From Coriobacteriia bacterium (GTDB lineage Bacteria; Actinomycetota; Coriobacteriia; Coriobacteriales; Atopobiaceae): DNA of 64,000 nucleotides. Both the position numbers and the translations under genes were made by a program. Shown here one piece after another: positions 36,278 to 44,884 of the stretch; the first letter of the stretch is position 1, and each line of letters starts with the position of its first letter. The notes beneath the pieces were generated by a model. The model made no database searches. It had not been told where the DNA came from and saw only the letters and a list, made by a program, of their open reading frames with translations. The DNA lies in contig JAUMVN010000007.1 in NCBI GenBank assembly GCA_030530145.1, positions 1 to 64,000 of the forward strand, written 5' to 3'.

Positions 36278-37607
36278 AGATGTGCTCCATCAAATCGGTG
36301 TGGTAGTTGCCGGACAGGAACTCCTCGTTGGAAAGAATCCGCAGCTGAAGGTCGCTGTTCTCCTCGACGCCCTCGATCACGAGCTCGCCCAGAGAGGAGC
36401 GCATCTTTCGGATGGCGCCGTCGCGCGTGGGCGCGCAGACGATGACCTTGGCGAGCATGGAGTCGTAGTACGGGGGCACGGAGGCGCCGGGGAAGAGCGC
36501 GGAGTCGAAGCGCACGCGGGGCCCTCCGGGCACGTGCAGCATCGTGACGGTGCCGCAGGAGGGAAGAAACTCCGGGGTCTCGGCGTTGATGCGGCACTCC
36601 ATGGCGTGGTTCTTGACGGGGACGTCCTCCTGCGAGAAGGGCAGCGGCTGGCCGGCGGCCACGCGCAGCTGCCACTTGACGAGGTCGACGTCGGCCACGA
36701 ACTCGGTGACCGGGTGCTCGACCTGCAGGCGGGTGTTCATCTCCATGAAGTAGAAGCTGCCGTCGTCCGAGTAGAGGAACTCGATCGTGCCCGCGCCCTC
36801 GTAGCCCACGGCGCGCGCCAGGTCGCGGGCGGCGCGGTGCATCCGCTCGCGGACGTCGTCGCGCCCCTCGAGGCACGGCGCCGGGCTCTCCTCGACGAGC
36901 TTCTGGTTCCGCCGCTGGACCGAGCACTCGCGCTCGCCCAGCGAGAAGACGCGCCCCTGCTTGTCGGCCATGATCTGCACCTCGACGTGGTGCGCCGGCG
37001 AGACGAACTTCTCCATGTAGCACTCGCCGTCTCCGAAGACCGCCTGCGCCTCGGAACGGGCCTCGGAGAAGGCCTTCGCGGCGTCCTCGACGCGCTCGAC
37101 CTTGCGGATGCCCCGGCCGCCGCCGCCCGAGCGGGCCTTGATGAGGACGGGGCAGCCGATGCGCGCGGCCTCGCGCTCGGCTTCCTCGGGGCTCCGCAGC
37201 AGGTCGCAGCCGGGGACGACGGGGATCCCGGCCGCGCGGGCGGTGCGGCGGGCGGCGTCCTTATCGCCCATGCGGCTGATGACGTCGGCCGACGGGCCGA
37301 CGAACGCCAGGCCGCACTTCTCGCACTCGCGCACGAAGCCGGCGTTCTCGGAGAAGAAGCCGTAGCCGGGGTGGATGGCCTTGGCGCCCGACTTGACGGC
37401 GCAGGTGAGAACGGCGTCCTCGTTGAGGTAGCTCTCCGCCAGGCGGGAGCCGCCGATGCAGTAGGCCTCGTCGGCCAGGCGTACATGGAGCGCCTCGGCG
37501 TCCGCCGGTGAGTAGACGGCCACGGTCCGCACGCCCATGTCCCGGCACGCGCGGATCACGCGGACGGCGACCTCGCCGCGGTTGGCCACCAGAATCTTGT
37601 CGAACAT
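36264..37607 (-). CDS. accC: Biotin carboxylase subunit of acetyl-CoA carboxylase
   Basis: The 447-aa ATP-grasp enzyme carboxylates biotin on AccB. It begins MFDKILVANRGEVAVRVIRA. The ATP-binding Gly-rich loop reads KARSGGGGRGIRKV (~155-168), and FMEMNTRLQVEHPVTE (~285) is the biotin carboxylase signature. Length matches the family (~450 aa). It lies between fabZ and accDA with a 14-bp overlap at the 3' end. Confidence 0.96.
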   Translation of the reverse strand: MFDKILVANRGEVAVRVIRACRDMGVRTVAVYSPADAEALHVRLADEAYCIGGSRLAESYLNEDAVLTCAVKSGAKAIHPGYGFFSENAGFVRECEKCGLAFVGPSADVISRMGDKDAARRTARAAGIPVVPGCDLLRSPEEAEREAARIGCPVLIKARSGGGGRGIRKVERVEDAAKAFSEARSEAQAVFGDGECYMEKFVSPAHHVEVQIMADKQGRVFSLGERECSVQRRNQKLVEESPAPCLEGRDDVRERMHRAARDLARAVGYEGAGTIEFLYSDDGSFYFMEMNTRLQVEHPVTEFVADVDLVKWQLRVAAGQPLPFSQEDVPVKNHAMECRINAETPEFLPSCGTVTMLHVPGGPRVRFDSALFPGASVPPYYDSMLAKVIVCAPTRDGAIRKMRSSLGELVIEGVEENSDLQLRILSNEEFLSGNYHTDLMEHIYAER

Positions 37608-37616
37608 CCCAGCCTC

Positions 37617-38039
37617 CTATTTCCGTTGGTCGACCAGGGCAAACGACATGCTCGCCTTGCAGCAGGTCTCCCCGTCGACGCGCGCCTCGCCCTCGCAGAA
37701 CCTGAAGGCCCCGCGAGAGCGGGTCAGGCGGCAGCGCATCTCGACGGTGTCGCCCGGGCGAACGGGGCGCTTGAAGCGGACCTTGTCCAGGCTCGTGTAG
37801 AGGGGCATCCCGCCGCGGGAGAGCTCGTCGGCAAAGAGGACGCAGCAGGCCTGGGCGAGCATCTCGCACTGGATAACGCCCGGGACCACGGGGTTTCCGG
37901 GGAAGTGCCCCTGGACGAAGTACTCGTCGCCCGTGATGGTCAGCCTGCCCACGGCCTCGCCGTCGACCAGCTCGGCCTCGTCGAGGAGCAGCATCGGCTC
38001 CCGGTGCGGCAGGATGTTCTTGATCTCTTCTTTGTTCAC
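37617..38039 (-). CDS. fabZ: 3-hydroxyacyl-ACP dehydratase
   Basis: The 140-aa hot-dog-fold dehydratase removes water from 3-hydroxyacyl-ACP in the FASII cycle. The catalytic His is in ILPHREPMLLLDE (~12), and the Glu in GHFPGNPVVPGVIQCEMLAQ (~50-65). No FabA-type isomerase is seen in the operon, so how unsaturated chains are made (if they are) is unclear. Confidence 0.95.
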   Translation of the reverse strand: MNKEEIKNILPHREPMLLLDEAELVDGEAVGRLTITGDEYFVQGHFPGNPVVPGVIQCEMLAQACCVLFADELSRGGMPLYTSLDKVRFKRPVRPGDTVEMRCRLTRSRGAFRFCEGEARVDGETCCKASMSFALVDQRK

Positions 38040-38047
38040 TGGGGCTC

Positions 38048-38575
38048 CTAGCCGATCGTCATCAAGCGGCCGCCGTACTCGACGAGCTCGCCGTCGGACG
38101 CGTCGATGGAGAGAACCTCGCCGTCCGCCTCGGCGGCGACCTCGTTCATGACCTTCATCGCCTCGATGATGCAGAGCGTCTCGCCCTTCTTGACCTTCGA
38201 GCCGACGCGGACGAAGGGTTCGGCGCCGGGCGCCGGGGCGGCGTAGTAGACGCCGACCATGGGGGCCTTGACCTCGTGGGCCTCGGGCTCCTGCGGGGCG
38301 GCGGCCTCCCCCGCCTCGGCCGAGGATGCGGGCGCTGCGGGCGCCGCCGGCGCGGCCGGGGGCGCGGGCGCCGCGGCGAGCGTCGCGATCGGCGCGGCCA
38401 CGGCAGCGTCCGCCGCGACGACCTGCGGCACCACGACGGCGGGCACGGGCGCCTGCTCGACGGCGCGCTCGAGCTCGAAGGCGGAGCCGTCCGGCTCCTC
38501 GACGCGGACGCGCGTGAGGCCGCGGTCCTCCATGACGTCGGCTATCTGCGCGATCTTGTTCGAATCCATGCTCAT
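38048..38575 (-). CDS. accB: Biotin carboxyl carrier protein of acetyl-CoA carboxylase
   Basis: The 175-aa carrier has a C-terminal biotinyl domain in which EAMKVMNEV (~140) holds the biotin-accepting Lys, with the FVRVGSKVKKGETLCI loop before it. A long Ala/Pro-rich flexible linker (~55-95) precedes it. Start ATG 38575 overlaps the fabF stop as ATGA, with GGAGG upstream. The biotin ligase gene at 43958 would charge it. Confidence 0.95.
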   Translation of the reverse strand: MSMDSNKIAQIADVMEDRGLTRVRVEEPDGSAFELERAVEQAPVPAVVVPQVVAADAAVAAPIATLAAAPAPPAAPAAPAAPASSAEAGEAAAPQEPEAHEVKAPMVGVYYAAPAPGAEPFVRVGSKVKKGETLCIIEAMKVMNEVAAEADGEVLSIDASDGELVEYGGRLMTIG

Positions 38576-39819
38576 GCCTCCCTGGCGGCGCGCAGCGCGA
38601 CGCACGCGTTGTGCCCGCCGAAACCGAGGTTGGTCGAGAGCGCCCAGGTCAGCTCGCAGGCCACGGCCTCGTTGGGCGTGTAGTCCAGGTCGCACGCGGG
38701 GTCGGGCGCGCGGTAGTTGATAGTCGGGGGCACCACGCCGTCCGCGAGCGCGAGCGCGGACGCCATGACCTCGACGGCGCCGGTCGCCCCGATCATGTGG
38801 CCGGTCATGGACTTCGTCGAGCTCACGTGCGCCGCCCGCGCGGCCTTCTCGCCGAGCGCGCGCTTGAGCCCGAGCGTCTCGGACGAGTCGTTGAGCCTGG
38901 TCGAGGTCCCGTGGGCGTTGATGTAGAGGCCTTCCTTGGGACGGACCCCGCCCTCCTCCACGGCAAGACGGACGGCGCGCGCGATCCCCGCCGCATCCGG
39001 GTCGGGGCTCGTTATGTGGTGCGCGTCGTCGGTGTTGCCGTAGCCCACGACCTCGGCGTAGATCCTCGCCCCGCGCGCGACGGCGTGGTCCCAGCGCTCG
39101 AGCGCGAGGACGCAGCCGCCCTCGCCCATCACGAAGCCGTCACGGTCCGCGTCGAACGGCCGGCACGCCGTTGCCGGGTCCGGGTTCGTGGTCAGCGCCC
39201 GGCAGGCGGTAAAGCCCGAGATGACCTCCGGGAAGATGGCTGCCTCGGCGCCGCCGGCGAGAATCGCGTCGGCGTAGCCGTGCTTGACGGCGCGGAACGC
39301 CTCGCCGACCGCATGGGCCGAGGTGGCGCACGCGGTGACCACCGGCAGCGTCGGGCCCTTGGCGTTGTGCCGGATGGCGACGTTGCCCGCCGCCATGTTC
39401 GGGATCATCATGGCGACCAGGTAGGGAGAGGCGCGCCTCAGGCCTTTCTTCTCCATAAGGTGCACCTGCTCGGTGTAGGTCTCCACGCCGCCTATGCCGG
39501 AGCCGATGTAGACGCCCAGGCGCTCGGGGTCGACGGCGCCCTCCTCGCCCAGCCCGGAGTCGGCCATCGCCTCGTCGGCGGCCGCCATGGCGAACTGCAC
39601 GCAGCGGTCGAGGTGCCTGGCCTCGCGGGCGCCGAAGTACGACTCGCCGTCGAACCCTTTAACCTCCGCCGCCACCTGGACCGCGAAGCCCTCCGCGTCG
39701 AACCGGCTGATCCGCCCGATGCCGCAACGGCCGGCGCGCATGGCCTCCCAGGTGTCGGGCGCCGTGTTCCCAAGCGGTGTGACGGCTCCGATGCCCGTGA
39801 TCGCCACCCTGTGTTCCAT
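38572..39819 (-). CDS. fabF: 3-oxoacyl-ACP synthase II
   Basis: The 415-aa condensing enzyme elongates acyl-ACP with malonyl-ACP. The active-site Cys is in VVTACATSAHAVGEA (~165), with His in NAHGTSTRLNDSSE (~305) and KSMTGHMIGATGAVE (~340). Start ATG 39819 has GGAG 6 nt upstream; a TTG 4 codons earlier overlaps that site. The accB start overlaps its stop. Confidence 0.95.
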   Translation of the reverse strand: MEHRVAITGIGAVTPLGNTAPDTWEAMRAGRCGIGRISRFDAEGFAVQVAAEVKGFDGESYFGAREARHLDRCVQFAMAAADEAMADSGLGEEGAVDPERLGVYIGSGIGGVETYTEQVHLMEKKGLRRASPYLVAMMIPNMAAGNVAIRHNAKGPTLPVVTACATSAHAVGEAFRAVKHGYADAILAGGAEAAIFPEVISGFTACRALTTNPDPATACRPFDADRDGFVMGEGGCVLALERWDHAVARGARIYAEVVGYGNTDDAHHITSPDPDAAGIARAVRLAVEEGGVRPKEGLYINAHGTSTRLNDSSETLGLKRALGEKAARAAHVSSTKSMTGHMIGATGAVEVMASALALADGVVPPTINYRAPDPACDLDYTPNEAVACELTWALSTNLGFGGHNACVALRAAREA

Positions 39820-39858
39820 CGTCTTCTCCAAACCGGGCCGGCTGGCGCCGGGCCCTCT

Positions 39859-40629
39859 CTACATCGCCATGCCGCCGTCGACGCGCACGACCTCGCCCGT
39901 CACGTACGCGGCGGCGTCGCTTACCAGGAAGCGGACCACGGCCGCCACCTCGGCGGGCTCCGCCAGGCGCCTCAGGGGAATCTGCCCCTCGTATCGCTCG
40001 ACGGCCTCGCCGGGCAGCGCCGCCGTCATATCCGTCCGCACGAACCCCGGGGCGACCGCGTTCACGGTGACGCCGCGGCCCGCGAGCTCGCGGGCGACCG
40101 ACTTGGTGAGGCCGACGAGGCCCGCCTTCGACGCGGCGTAGTTGGCCTGGCCGGCGTTGCCCATGAGCCCCACGACGGACGACATGTTCACGACGCGGCC
40201 TCCGCGCTGGCGCATGAGGGGCCGCGCCAGGGCGCGCGTCATGTTGAAGGCACCCACGAGGTTCACGCCGAGGACGCGCGAGAAGTCCTCGTCCTTCATG
40301 CGGGCAAGGGCCCCGTCGCGCGTGACGCCGGCGTTGTTCACCAGGGCCCAGACCGAGCCGAAGTCGGCAAGAATCGCGTCGACGGTAGCCTTGACCTGCT
40401 CAGCGTCCGAGACGTCGCAGCGGTAGGCGCGCGCCGTGGCGCCGAGCGACTCGCAGGCGGCGACGGCCTCGGCCGCGGCGTCATCGTTGCCCGCGTAGAC
40501 GAGCGCGACATCGAAGCCGTCGGCGGAAAGTCCTTCCGCAACGGCGCGGCCGATGCCGCGGGAGGCGCCGGTCACGAGCGCGACGCGGCGAGCGGCGTCC
40601 CGCGCGATCGCCGGCTCCTTACCTGCCAT
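39859..40629 (-). CDS. fabG: 3-oxoacyl-ACP reductase
   Basis: The 256-aa short-chain dehydrogenase reduces 3-oxoacyl-ACP with NADPH. The cofactor motif is VTGASRGIGRAVAEG (~18-32). The catalytic Ser and Tyr-x3-Lys are in NMSSVVGLMGNAGQANYAAS followed by K (~150-168), and the C-terminus YVTGEVVRVDGGMAM is typical of FabG. Start ATG 40629 overlaps the fabD 3' end by 11 nt, with AAAGGA upstream. Confidence 0.95.
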   Translation of the reverse strand: MAGKEPAIARDAARRVALVTGASRGIGRAVAEGLSADGFDVALVYAGNDDAAAEAVAACESLGATARAYRCDVSDAEQVKATVDAILADFGSVWALVNNAGVTRDGALARMKDEDFSRVLGVNLVGAFNMTRALARPLMRQRGGRVVNMSSVVGLMGNAGQANYAASKAGLVGLTKSVARELAGRGVTVNAVAPGFVRTDMTAALPGEAVERYEGQIPLRRLAEPAEVAAVVRFLVSDAAAYVTGEVVRVDGGMAM

Positions 40630-41584
40630 TCGAGGATCCTTTCCCGCCCAGCAGCTCATCGGCCACCGCATCGAGCTCCTCGGGGGTCTCGACGTGGTAG
40701 GTCCTCGCGTCGCCGAGCGTCCTGCGTACGAGGCCAGACAGCGTGGTTCCGGGGCCGAGCTCCACGAAAGCGTCCGCGCCCGCGGCCTCCATCGCGCGGA
40801 GCGTCTCCACCCATCGGACAGGGCTGGCCACCTGCCCGGAAAGAAGCGCGGCCGAGGCCTCGGGGTCCGCCGGGTACGGGCACGCCGTGCTGTTGGCGTA
40901 CACGGGGACGCGCGTCTCCCGCGGCAGGCAGCCCTGCCTCATGAAGGCCTTAAGCCCGCTGGCCGCAGGCTCCATGTACGGGCTGTGGAACGCGCCCGAC
41001 ACCGTGATCGGCATCGAGCGCCCGCCCGCGCTTCTCACCAGCTCGTCGAGCTTCTCGCACGCGGCGGGCGACCCCGCGACCGCGGTCTGCATCGGGCTGT
41101 TGTAGTTCACCGGCCAGCAGTCTCCGCCGGTTGCCGCCGCGGCCTCGCGGGCAAGCTCCTCGACCTGCGCTGCATCGAGCTTGACGACGGCGCGCATGGC
41201 GCCCGGCCGGGCTGACGCGGCCTCCGCCATGAGCTCGGCCCGGCGGCACACGAGGCCGAACCCCGCTTGGTCGCCGAACGCGCCCGCGAAGGTCAAGGCC
41301 GCGACCTCGCCGAGCGAGAAGCCCGCCGCCATGTCGGGCTCGACGCCCCGCTCCTGGAGCGCACGCGCGCACGCCAGGTCGACGGCGAACACGCACGGCT
41401 GGGTGTTCGCCGTGAGGGAGAGCTCCTCCTTGGTGGCCGCCCGGCACTGGTCGAAGGTCCGGGGGCGCAGGGAATCGGCGACCTCGAAGACGGCGCGGGC
41501 CGTAGGCGACGCCGCCGCCAGGGCGACGCCCATGCCGGGGTGCTGGGCGCCCTGCCCCGCGAAGAGAAACGCTACCTTACCCAT
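40619..41584 (-). CDS. fabD: Malonyl-CoA:ACP transacylase
   Basis: The 321-aa enzyme loads malonyl groups onto ACP. It begins MGKVAFLFAGQGAQHPGMG. The catalytic Ser lies in AGFSLGEVAALTFAG (~90) and the His in SGAFHSPYM (~200). Start ATG 41584 has GGAGGGGAG upstream and overlaps the fabK 3' end by 13 nt, consistent with translational coupling along the operon. Confidence 0.95.
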   Translation of the reverse strand: MGKVAFLFAGQGAQHPGMGVALAAASPTARAVFEVADSLRPRTFDQCRAATKEELSLTANTQPCVFAVDLACARALQERGVEPDMAAGFSLGEVAALTFAGAFGDQAGFGLVCRRAELMAEAASARPGAMRAVVKLDAAQVEELAREAAAATGGDCWPVNYNSPMQTAVAGSPAACEKLDELVRSAGGRSMPITVSGAFHSPYMEPAASGLKAFMRQGCLPRETRVPVYANSTACPYPADPEASAALLSGQVASPVRWVETLRAMEAAGADAFVELGPGTTLSGLVRRTLGDARTYHVETPEELDAVADELLGGKGSSNGR

Positions 41585-42516
41585 GCGCTCCCCTCCGAAA
41601 GGACCCGCTCGGCGCCGTCGACAAGGTCGTCGACGATCTCCGCCGCGCTCTGCCGCCGGCTCACCATGCCCGCGACCTGCCCGCAAAGAAACGACCCGTT
41701 CTTGACGTCGCCGTCCTTCGCCGCGCGGCGCAGGGCGCCGGTGCCGAACTCCGCGAGCTCCTCCGGGGTGGCGCCCGCGGCCTCGAGCCTTGCGTACTCG
41801 TTGGTAAAGCGGGTCTTGAGCGCCCTGACCGGGTGCCCCGTAGAGCGGCCCGTCGCGCGGGTCGATATATCCTTCGCGCTTATCACCAGCTCTTTGTAGG
41901 CGTCCGACACGGTGCACTCGTCCGCCACGAGGAAGCGCGTGCCGACCTGGACGCCCTGGGCGCGCAGCATGAGCGCGGCCGCCACGCCCCGCCCGTCCGC
42001 GATGCCGCCGGCCGCCACGACCGGAATGTCCACGGCATCGACGACCTGCGGGACGAGCGCCATCGTGGTGAGCTCGCCGATGTGGCCGCCCGACTCGGTG
42101 CCCTCGGCCACGACCGCCGCCGCGCCCGCTCGCGCCACGAGCTTTGCCAGCGCCACCGAGGCAACCACCGGCACGACCTTGACGCCCGCCTCGATCCATG
42201 CGCGCATGTACTTGCGCGGGTTCCCCGCGCCGGTGACGACCACCGGGACCTTCTCGTCTGCCACGACCTGGGCGACCTCGTCGGCAAACGGGCTCATGAG
42301 CATAACGTTCACGCCGAACGGCTTGTCTGTGCGGGCGCGCAGCTCGTGGATCTGGCCCCGGAGCCATTCCGGGCCCGCGTTCATGGCGGCGATGATCCCG
42401 AGGCCGCCCGCCTCGGAAACGGCCGCGGCCAGGGACGCGTCGGCGATCCAAGCCATGCCGCCTTGGAAGACGGGCTTCTCGATTCCCAGGGTGTCGCAAA
42501 GCGGAGTCCTCAGCAT
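41572..42516 (-). CDS. fabK: FMN-dependent enoyl-ACP reductase II
   Basis: The 314-aa TIM-barrel flavoprotein of the 2-nitropropane dioxygenase-like family catalyses the last reduction of FASII. MLRTPLCDTLGIEKPVFQGG opens the barrel. VVTGAGNPRKY, EGTESGGHIGEL and VVAAGGIADGRGVAAAL follow as FMN-contacting segments. Its place between acpP and fabD is the classic FabK context, as in streptococci. No FabI is visible in the window. Confidence 0.92.
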   Translation of the reverse strand: MLRTPLCDTLGIEKPVFQGGMAWIADASLAAAVSEAGGLGIIAAMNAGPEWLRGQIHELRARTDKPFGVNVMLMSPFADEVAQVVADEKVPVVVTGAGNPRKYMRAWIEAGVKVVPVVASVALAKLVARAGAAAVVAEGTESGGHIGELTTMALVPQVVDAVDIPVVAAGGIADGRGVAAALMLRAQGVQVGTRFLVADECTVSDAYKELVISAKDISTRATGRSTGHPVRALKTRFTNEYARLEAAGATPEELAEFGTGALRRAAKDGDVKNGSFLCGQVAGMVSRRQSAAEIVDDLVDGAERVLSEGSAWVR

Positions 42517-42518
42517 GG

Positions 42519-42755
42519 CTACTTCTCCAGCTGCTCCTCGACCAGGTCGACGAACTCGCCGACGGTCGAGGGGGCCGCGTCCTGGGAGATCTGGATATCG
42601 AACTCGTCCTCGCAAGCGACGACGACCTCGACCGTCGCCAAGCTGTCGAGGCCGAGGTCCGACATCGTGGTCTCGCGCGCGAGAGCGACGTCGCCGGCCC
42701 CGGCGTTGTCGCGGATGATGTCGCACACGCGGTCGAACGTGGTCTTCTTGTCCAT
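42519..42755 (-). CDS. acpP: Acyl carrier protein
   Basis: The 78-aa four-helix carrier has the phosphopantetheine-accepting Ser in MSDLGLDSLATVEVV (~residue 38). It begins MDKKTTFDRVCDIIRDN and is acidic, as usual. AAAGGAG lies 9 nt before ATG 42755. It sits between fabH and fabK. Confidence 0.96.
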   Translation of the reverse strand: MDKKTTFDRVCDIIRDNAGAGDVALARETTMSDLGLDSLATVEVVVACEDEFDIQISQDAAPSTVGEFVDLVEEQLEK

Positions 42756-42844
42756 GATGAATCTCCTTTGTTCTCCTCTGCCGGCACGGTTCGGCCGGCC
42801 CTTCGCGCGGACGGCTCCGCGCGCTCTTCTATGCGTCCCGCCCC

Positions 42845-43804
42845 CTACCAGCGAAGCAGGCATGCGCCGATGTCGAGGCCGGCTCCGAAACCGACCATGG
42901 CGATAAGGTCGCCGGGCCTGAGTTTTCCCGCGCGCGCGAGCCGGTCGAGGGCGAGGGGGATGCAGGCGCTCGAGATGTTTCCGGTCTCGCGGAGGGTGCG
43001 CGCGACGCGGGCGTCCTCGATGCCGAGCCGCTTGACCGCCGCCGCAAGGATCCTCTCGTTGGCCTGGTGGAAGACGAAGTGGTCGATGTCGCCGATCCCC
43101 ACGCCCGCCTCGGACGCCAGGGCCTCGACCTCGTCGCAAATCGCGGCGACGCCGAAACGAAACACCCGGCGGCCATCCATCCTGAGCACGCTTGCCGGGC
43201 GGGTCCCGACGAGGAACGGCGACGTTCCGGCCATGCCGGCGACCTCGAGGGTGCCGACCTCGGGCGTCGTCGAGAAGCGCATGGCCAGGGGGTTCTTCTC
43301 GGCACAAGGCCCCAGGACCGCCGCCGCGGCGCCGTCGCCGAACAACACGCAGGTGGATCGGTCGGCCCAGTCGAGGACGCGGCTCATCTGCTCGCACGCA
43401 ACGATAAGCACGTGCTGCGCGCGGCCGCGGGCGATATAGCCGTCGGCGACGTCGAGCGCGAGCACGAACCCCGCGCAGGCGGCCGAGACGTCGAACGCCG
43501 CGCATCGGATGCCGAGCCTCTGGGCGACCGCGCAGGCCTCGGCGGGCATGAGGTGATCGGCCGTGGACGTCGCGCAGATCACGAGGTCGACCTGCGCGGC
43601 GGCGACGCTCGCGGCCTCAAGCGCACGGGATGCCGCAGCTTCGGCCAAGTCGTCGAGCGTCTCGTCGGCGCACACACGGCGCTCCTTGATGCCCGTGCGG
43701 CTGAAGATCCATTCGTCCGAGGTGTCGAGAAACGCGGATAGCTCGTCGTTCGTCACCACGCGCCCGGGCAACGCGGAGCCTGTGCCGAGAATCCTGAAAG
43801 TCAT
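42845..43804 (-). CDS. fabH: 3-oxoacyl-ACP synthase III
   Basis: The 319-aa enzyme starts fatty-acid synthesis by condensing acyl-CoA with malonyl-ACP. The catalytic triad is visible: Cys in DVSAACAGFVLALDV (~108), His in HFVFHQANERIL (~243) and Asn in RETGNISSACIPLA (~273). It is the first gene of the FASII operon, with putative repeated operators just upstream. It is divergent from birA with 153 bp between starts. Confidence 0.95.
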   Translation of the reverse strand: MTFRILGTGSALPGRVVTNDELSAFLDTSDEWIFSRTGIKERRVCADETLDDLAEAAASRALEAASVAAAQVDLVICATSTADHLMPAEACAVAQRLGIRCAAFDVSAACAGFVLALDVADGYIARGRAQHVLIVACEQMSRVLDWADRSTCVLFGDGAAAAVLGPCAEKNPLAMRFSTTPEVGTLEVAGMAGTSPFLVGTRPASVLRMDGRRVFRFGVAAICDEVEALASEAGVGIGDIDHFVFHQANERILAAAVKRLGIEDARVARTLRETGNISSACIPLALDRLARAGKLRPGDLIAMVGFGAGLDIGACLLRW

Positions 43805-43834
43805 GGTGTAAACGCGCTCCTACCGGTTCGTGAT

Positions 43835-43848
43835 GTTGACTGGTCAAC
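43835..43848. promoter_or_regulatory. Putative operator 1 upstream of fabH
   Basis: Palindrome GTTGACTGGTCAAC is followed by CTCTGAA. It matches operator 2 in plan (GTTGAYTSRTCAAC then CTCTGAA or TTCTGAA), 48 bp centre to centre. The TTGAT-ATCAA half-sites resemble FabT (MarR family) boxes of lactobacilli, but no fabT-like gene is in the window. Confidence 0.55.
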
Positions 43849-43882
43849 CTCTGAAGAGGAGAATACTGCAAGCGCGTTAGTT

Positions 43883-43896
43883 GTTGATTCATCAAC
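43883..43896. promoter_or_regulatory. Putative operator 2 upstream of fabH
   Basis: Palindrome GTTGATTCATCAAC is followed by TTCTGAA. It overlaps the region where a -35 (TCAACA) could pair with a TATTCT -10 on the - strand for the FASII operon, so occupancy by a repressor would block the promoter. Confidence 0.55.
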
Positions 43897-43957
43897 TTCT
43901 GAAAGCGCGAATCGCCACGTTTGCTTCACACAACCGAACCGGGAGGATCGAGCCAAG

Positions 43958-44722
43958 ATGCGAGCGGTAGAAATCGTCGAGGTAACAGGCTCCACGAACG
44001 ACGACCTGCTCAAAGCAGGTAAAGAAGGGGCGCCGCACGGATATGCCCTGGCGGCCCGGCGCCAGACGGCGGGAAGAGGGAGGCGCGGCCACACCTGGGA
44101 CTCGAGCGAGGGCAACCTGCTGCTCTCAATCGTCTTGAGGCCCAAGGTGAGCCCCGCCGACCTTTGCGGACTGGCGGCTGTTTGTGGGTTGGCGGCACTC
44201 GAGAGCCTTGAGGGGCGAGGTTTGGCGGAAGGTGTCCAGCTCAAGTGGCCGAACGACCTCTACGCCAGGGGGAAGAAGCTCGGGGGGATTCTCATCGAGG
44301 CGGCCAAGGATCGCGACGGCGCCTATTTCGCGGTCGCCGGCATCGGCATCAACGTCGCCTATGCGCCGCCGACCGTCCCGGACGCGGGGCTGCCGGCCGT
44401 GAGCCTTGGCGATCTGAACGGCACGGTGCCGGAGCTTGAGCCGCTTATCGCCGACATTCACGCGGCGACGGTCAAGAAGTGCGACGAATGGGCCTCAGAG
44501 CTCGCGCGACCACAAGCGCACGGGCCTCTTTCCCCGTTGATCAAGCAGTACCAGGAGCGTCTGGCATGGATTGGAGAGGAGGTGGCAGCGCTCTCCCCCG
44601 ACGGCGCGGAGCTCGCGCGGGGTGAATTCATGGCCGTCGACGATTACGGCCGCGCCGTGCTGGGGACCGAAGACGGCACGGCCAGCTTCTCCTTCGAAAC
44701 AGCCTCCCTCAGGCCCCTCTAA
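43958..44722 (+). CDS. birA: Biotin--[acetyl-CoA-carboxylase] ligase (no DNA-binding domain)
   Basis: The 254-aa enzyme activates biotin with ATP and attaches it to AccB. The biotin/ATP loop reads RRQTAGRGRRGHTWDS (~35-50). LKWPNDLYARGKKLGGILIE (~93-112) holds the catalytic Lys region, and AGIGINV follows (~127). The chain starts directly with VEIVEVTGSTNDDLL, so it lacks the N-terminal winged helix of repressor-type BirA. Regulation of the divergent FASII operon by this protein is therefore unlikely. Its place next to accB/accC links ligase and substrate. Confidence 0.92.
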   Translation: MRAVEIVEVTGSTNDDLLKAGKEGAPHGYALAARRQTAGRGRRGHTWDSSEGNLLLSIVLRPKVSPADLCGLAAVCGLAALESLEGRGLAEGVQLKWPNDLYARGKKLGGILIEAAKDRDGAYFAVAGIGINVAYAPPTVPDAGLPAVSLGDLNGTVPELEPLIADIHAATVKKCDEWASELARPQAHGPLSPLIKQYQERLAWIGEEVAALSPDGAELARGEFMAVDDYGRAVLGTEDGTASFSFETASLRPL

Positions 44723-44736
44723 CCCCCGCCCGCATA

Positions 44737-44862
44737 AAGTTCGGAAGGCTTCCAAACTTTGGAAGCCTTCCGAACTCTAGTTTACTTCTCTATATCCGCA
44801 GGTAGACGGCTTGGTGTTTCTGGCAAGAAGCGCCCGCTCAAGTTTGGAAGCCTTCCGAACTT
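44737..44862. repeat. Palindrome-flanked dispersed element, copy C2
   Basis: GTTYGGAAG palindromes lie at 44737-44759, 44755-44777 (overlapping) and 44840-44862. The core 44778-44839 contains GTTTACTTCT, TATAT and GCAGGTAGACGGCTTG, then CTGGCAAGA, matching copy C1 (34091-34232) in the same orientation. It lies between the convergent 3' ends of birA and rpsJ. Confidence 0.85.
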
Positions 44863-44884
44863 TGGAAAGAAGGGCTTAGACGCG

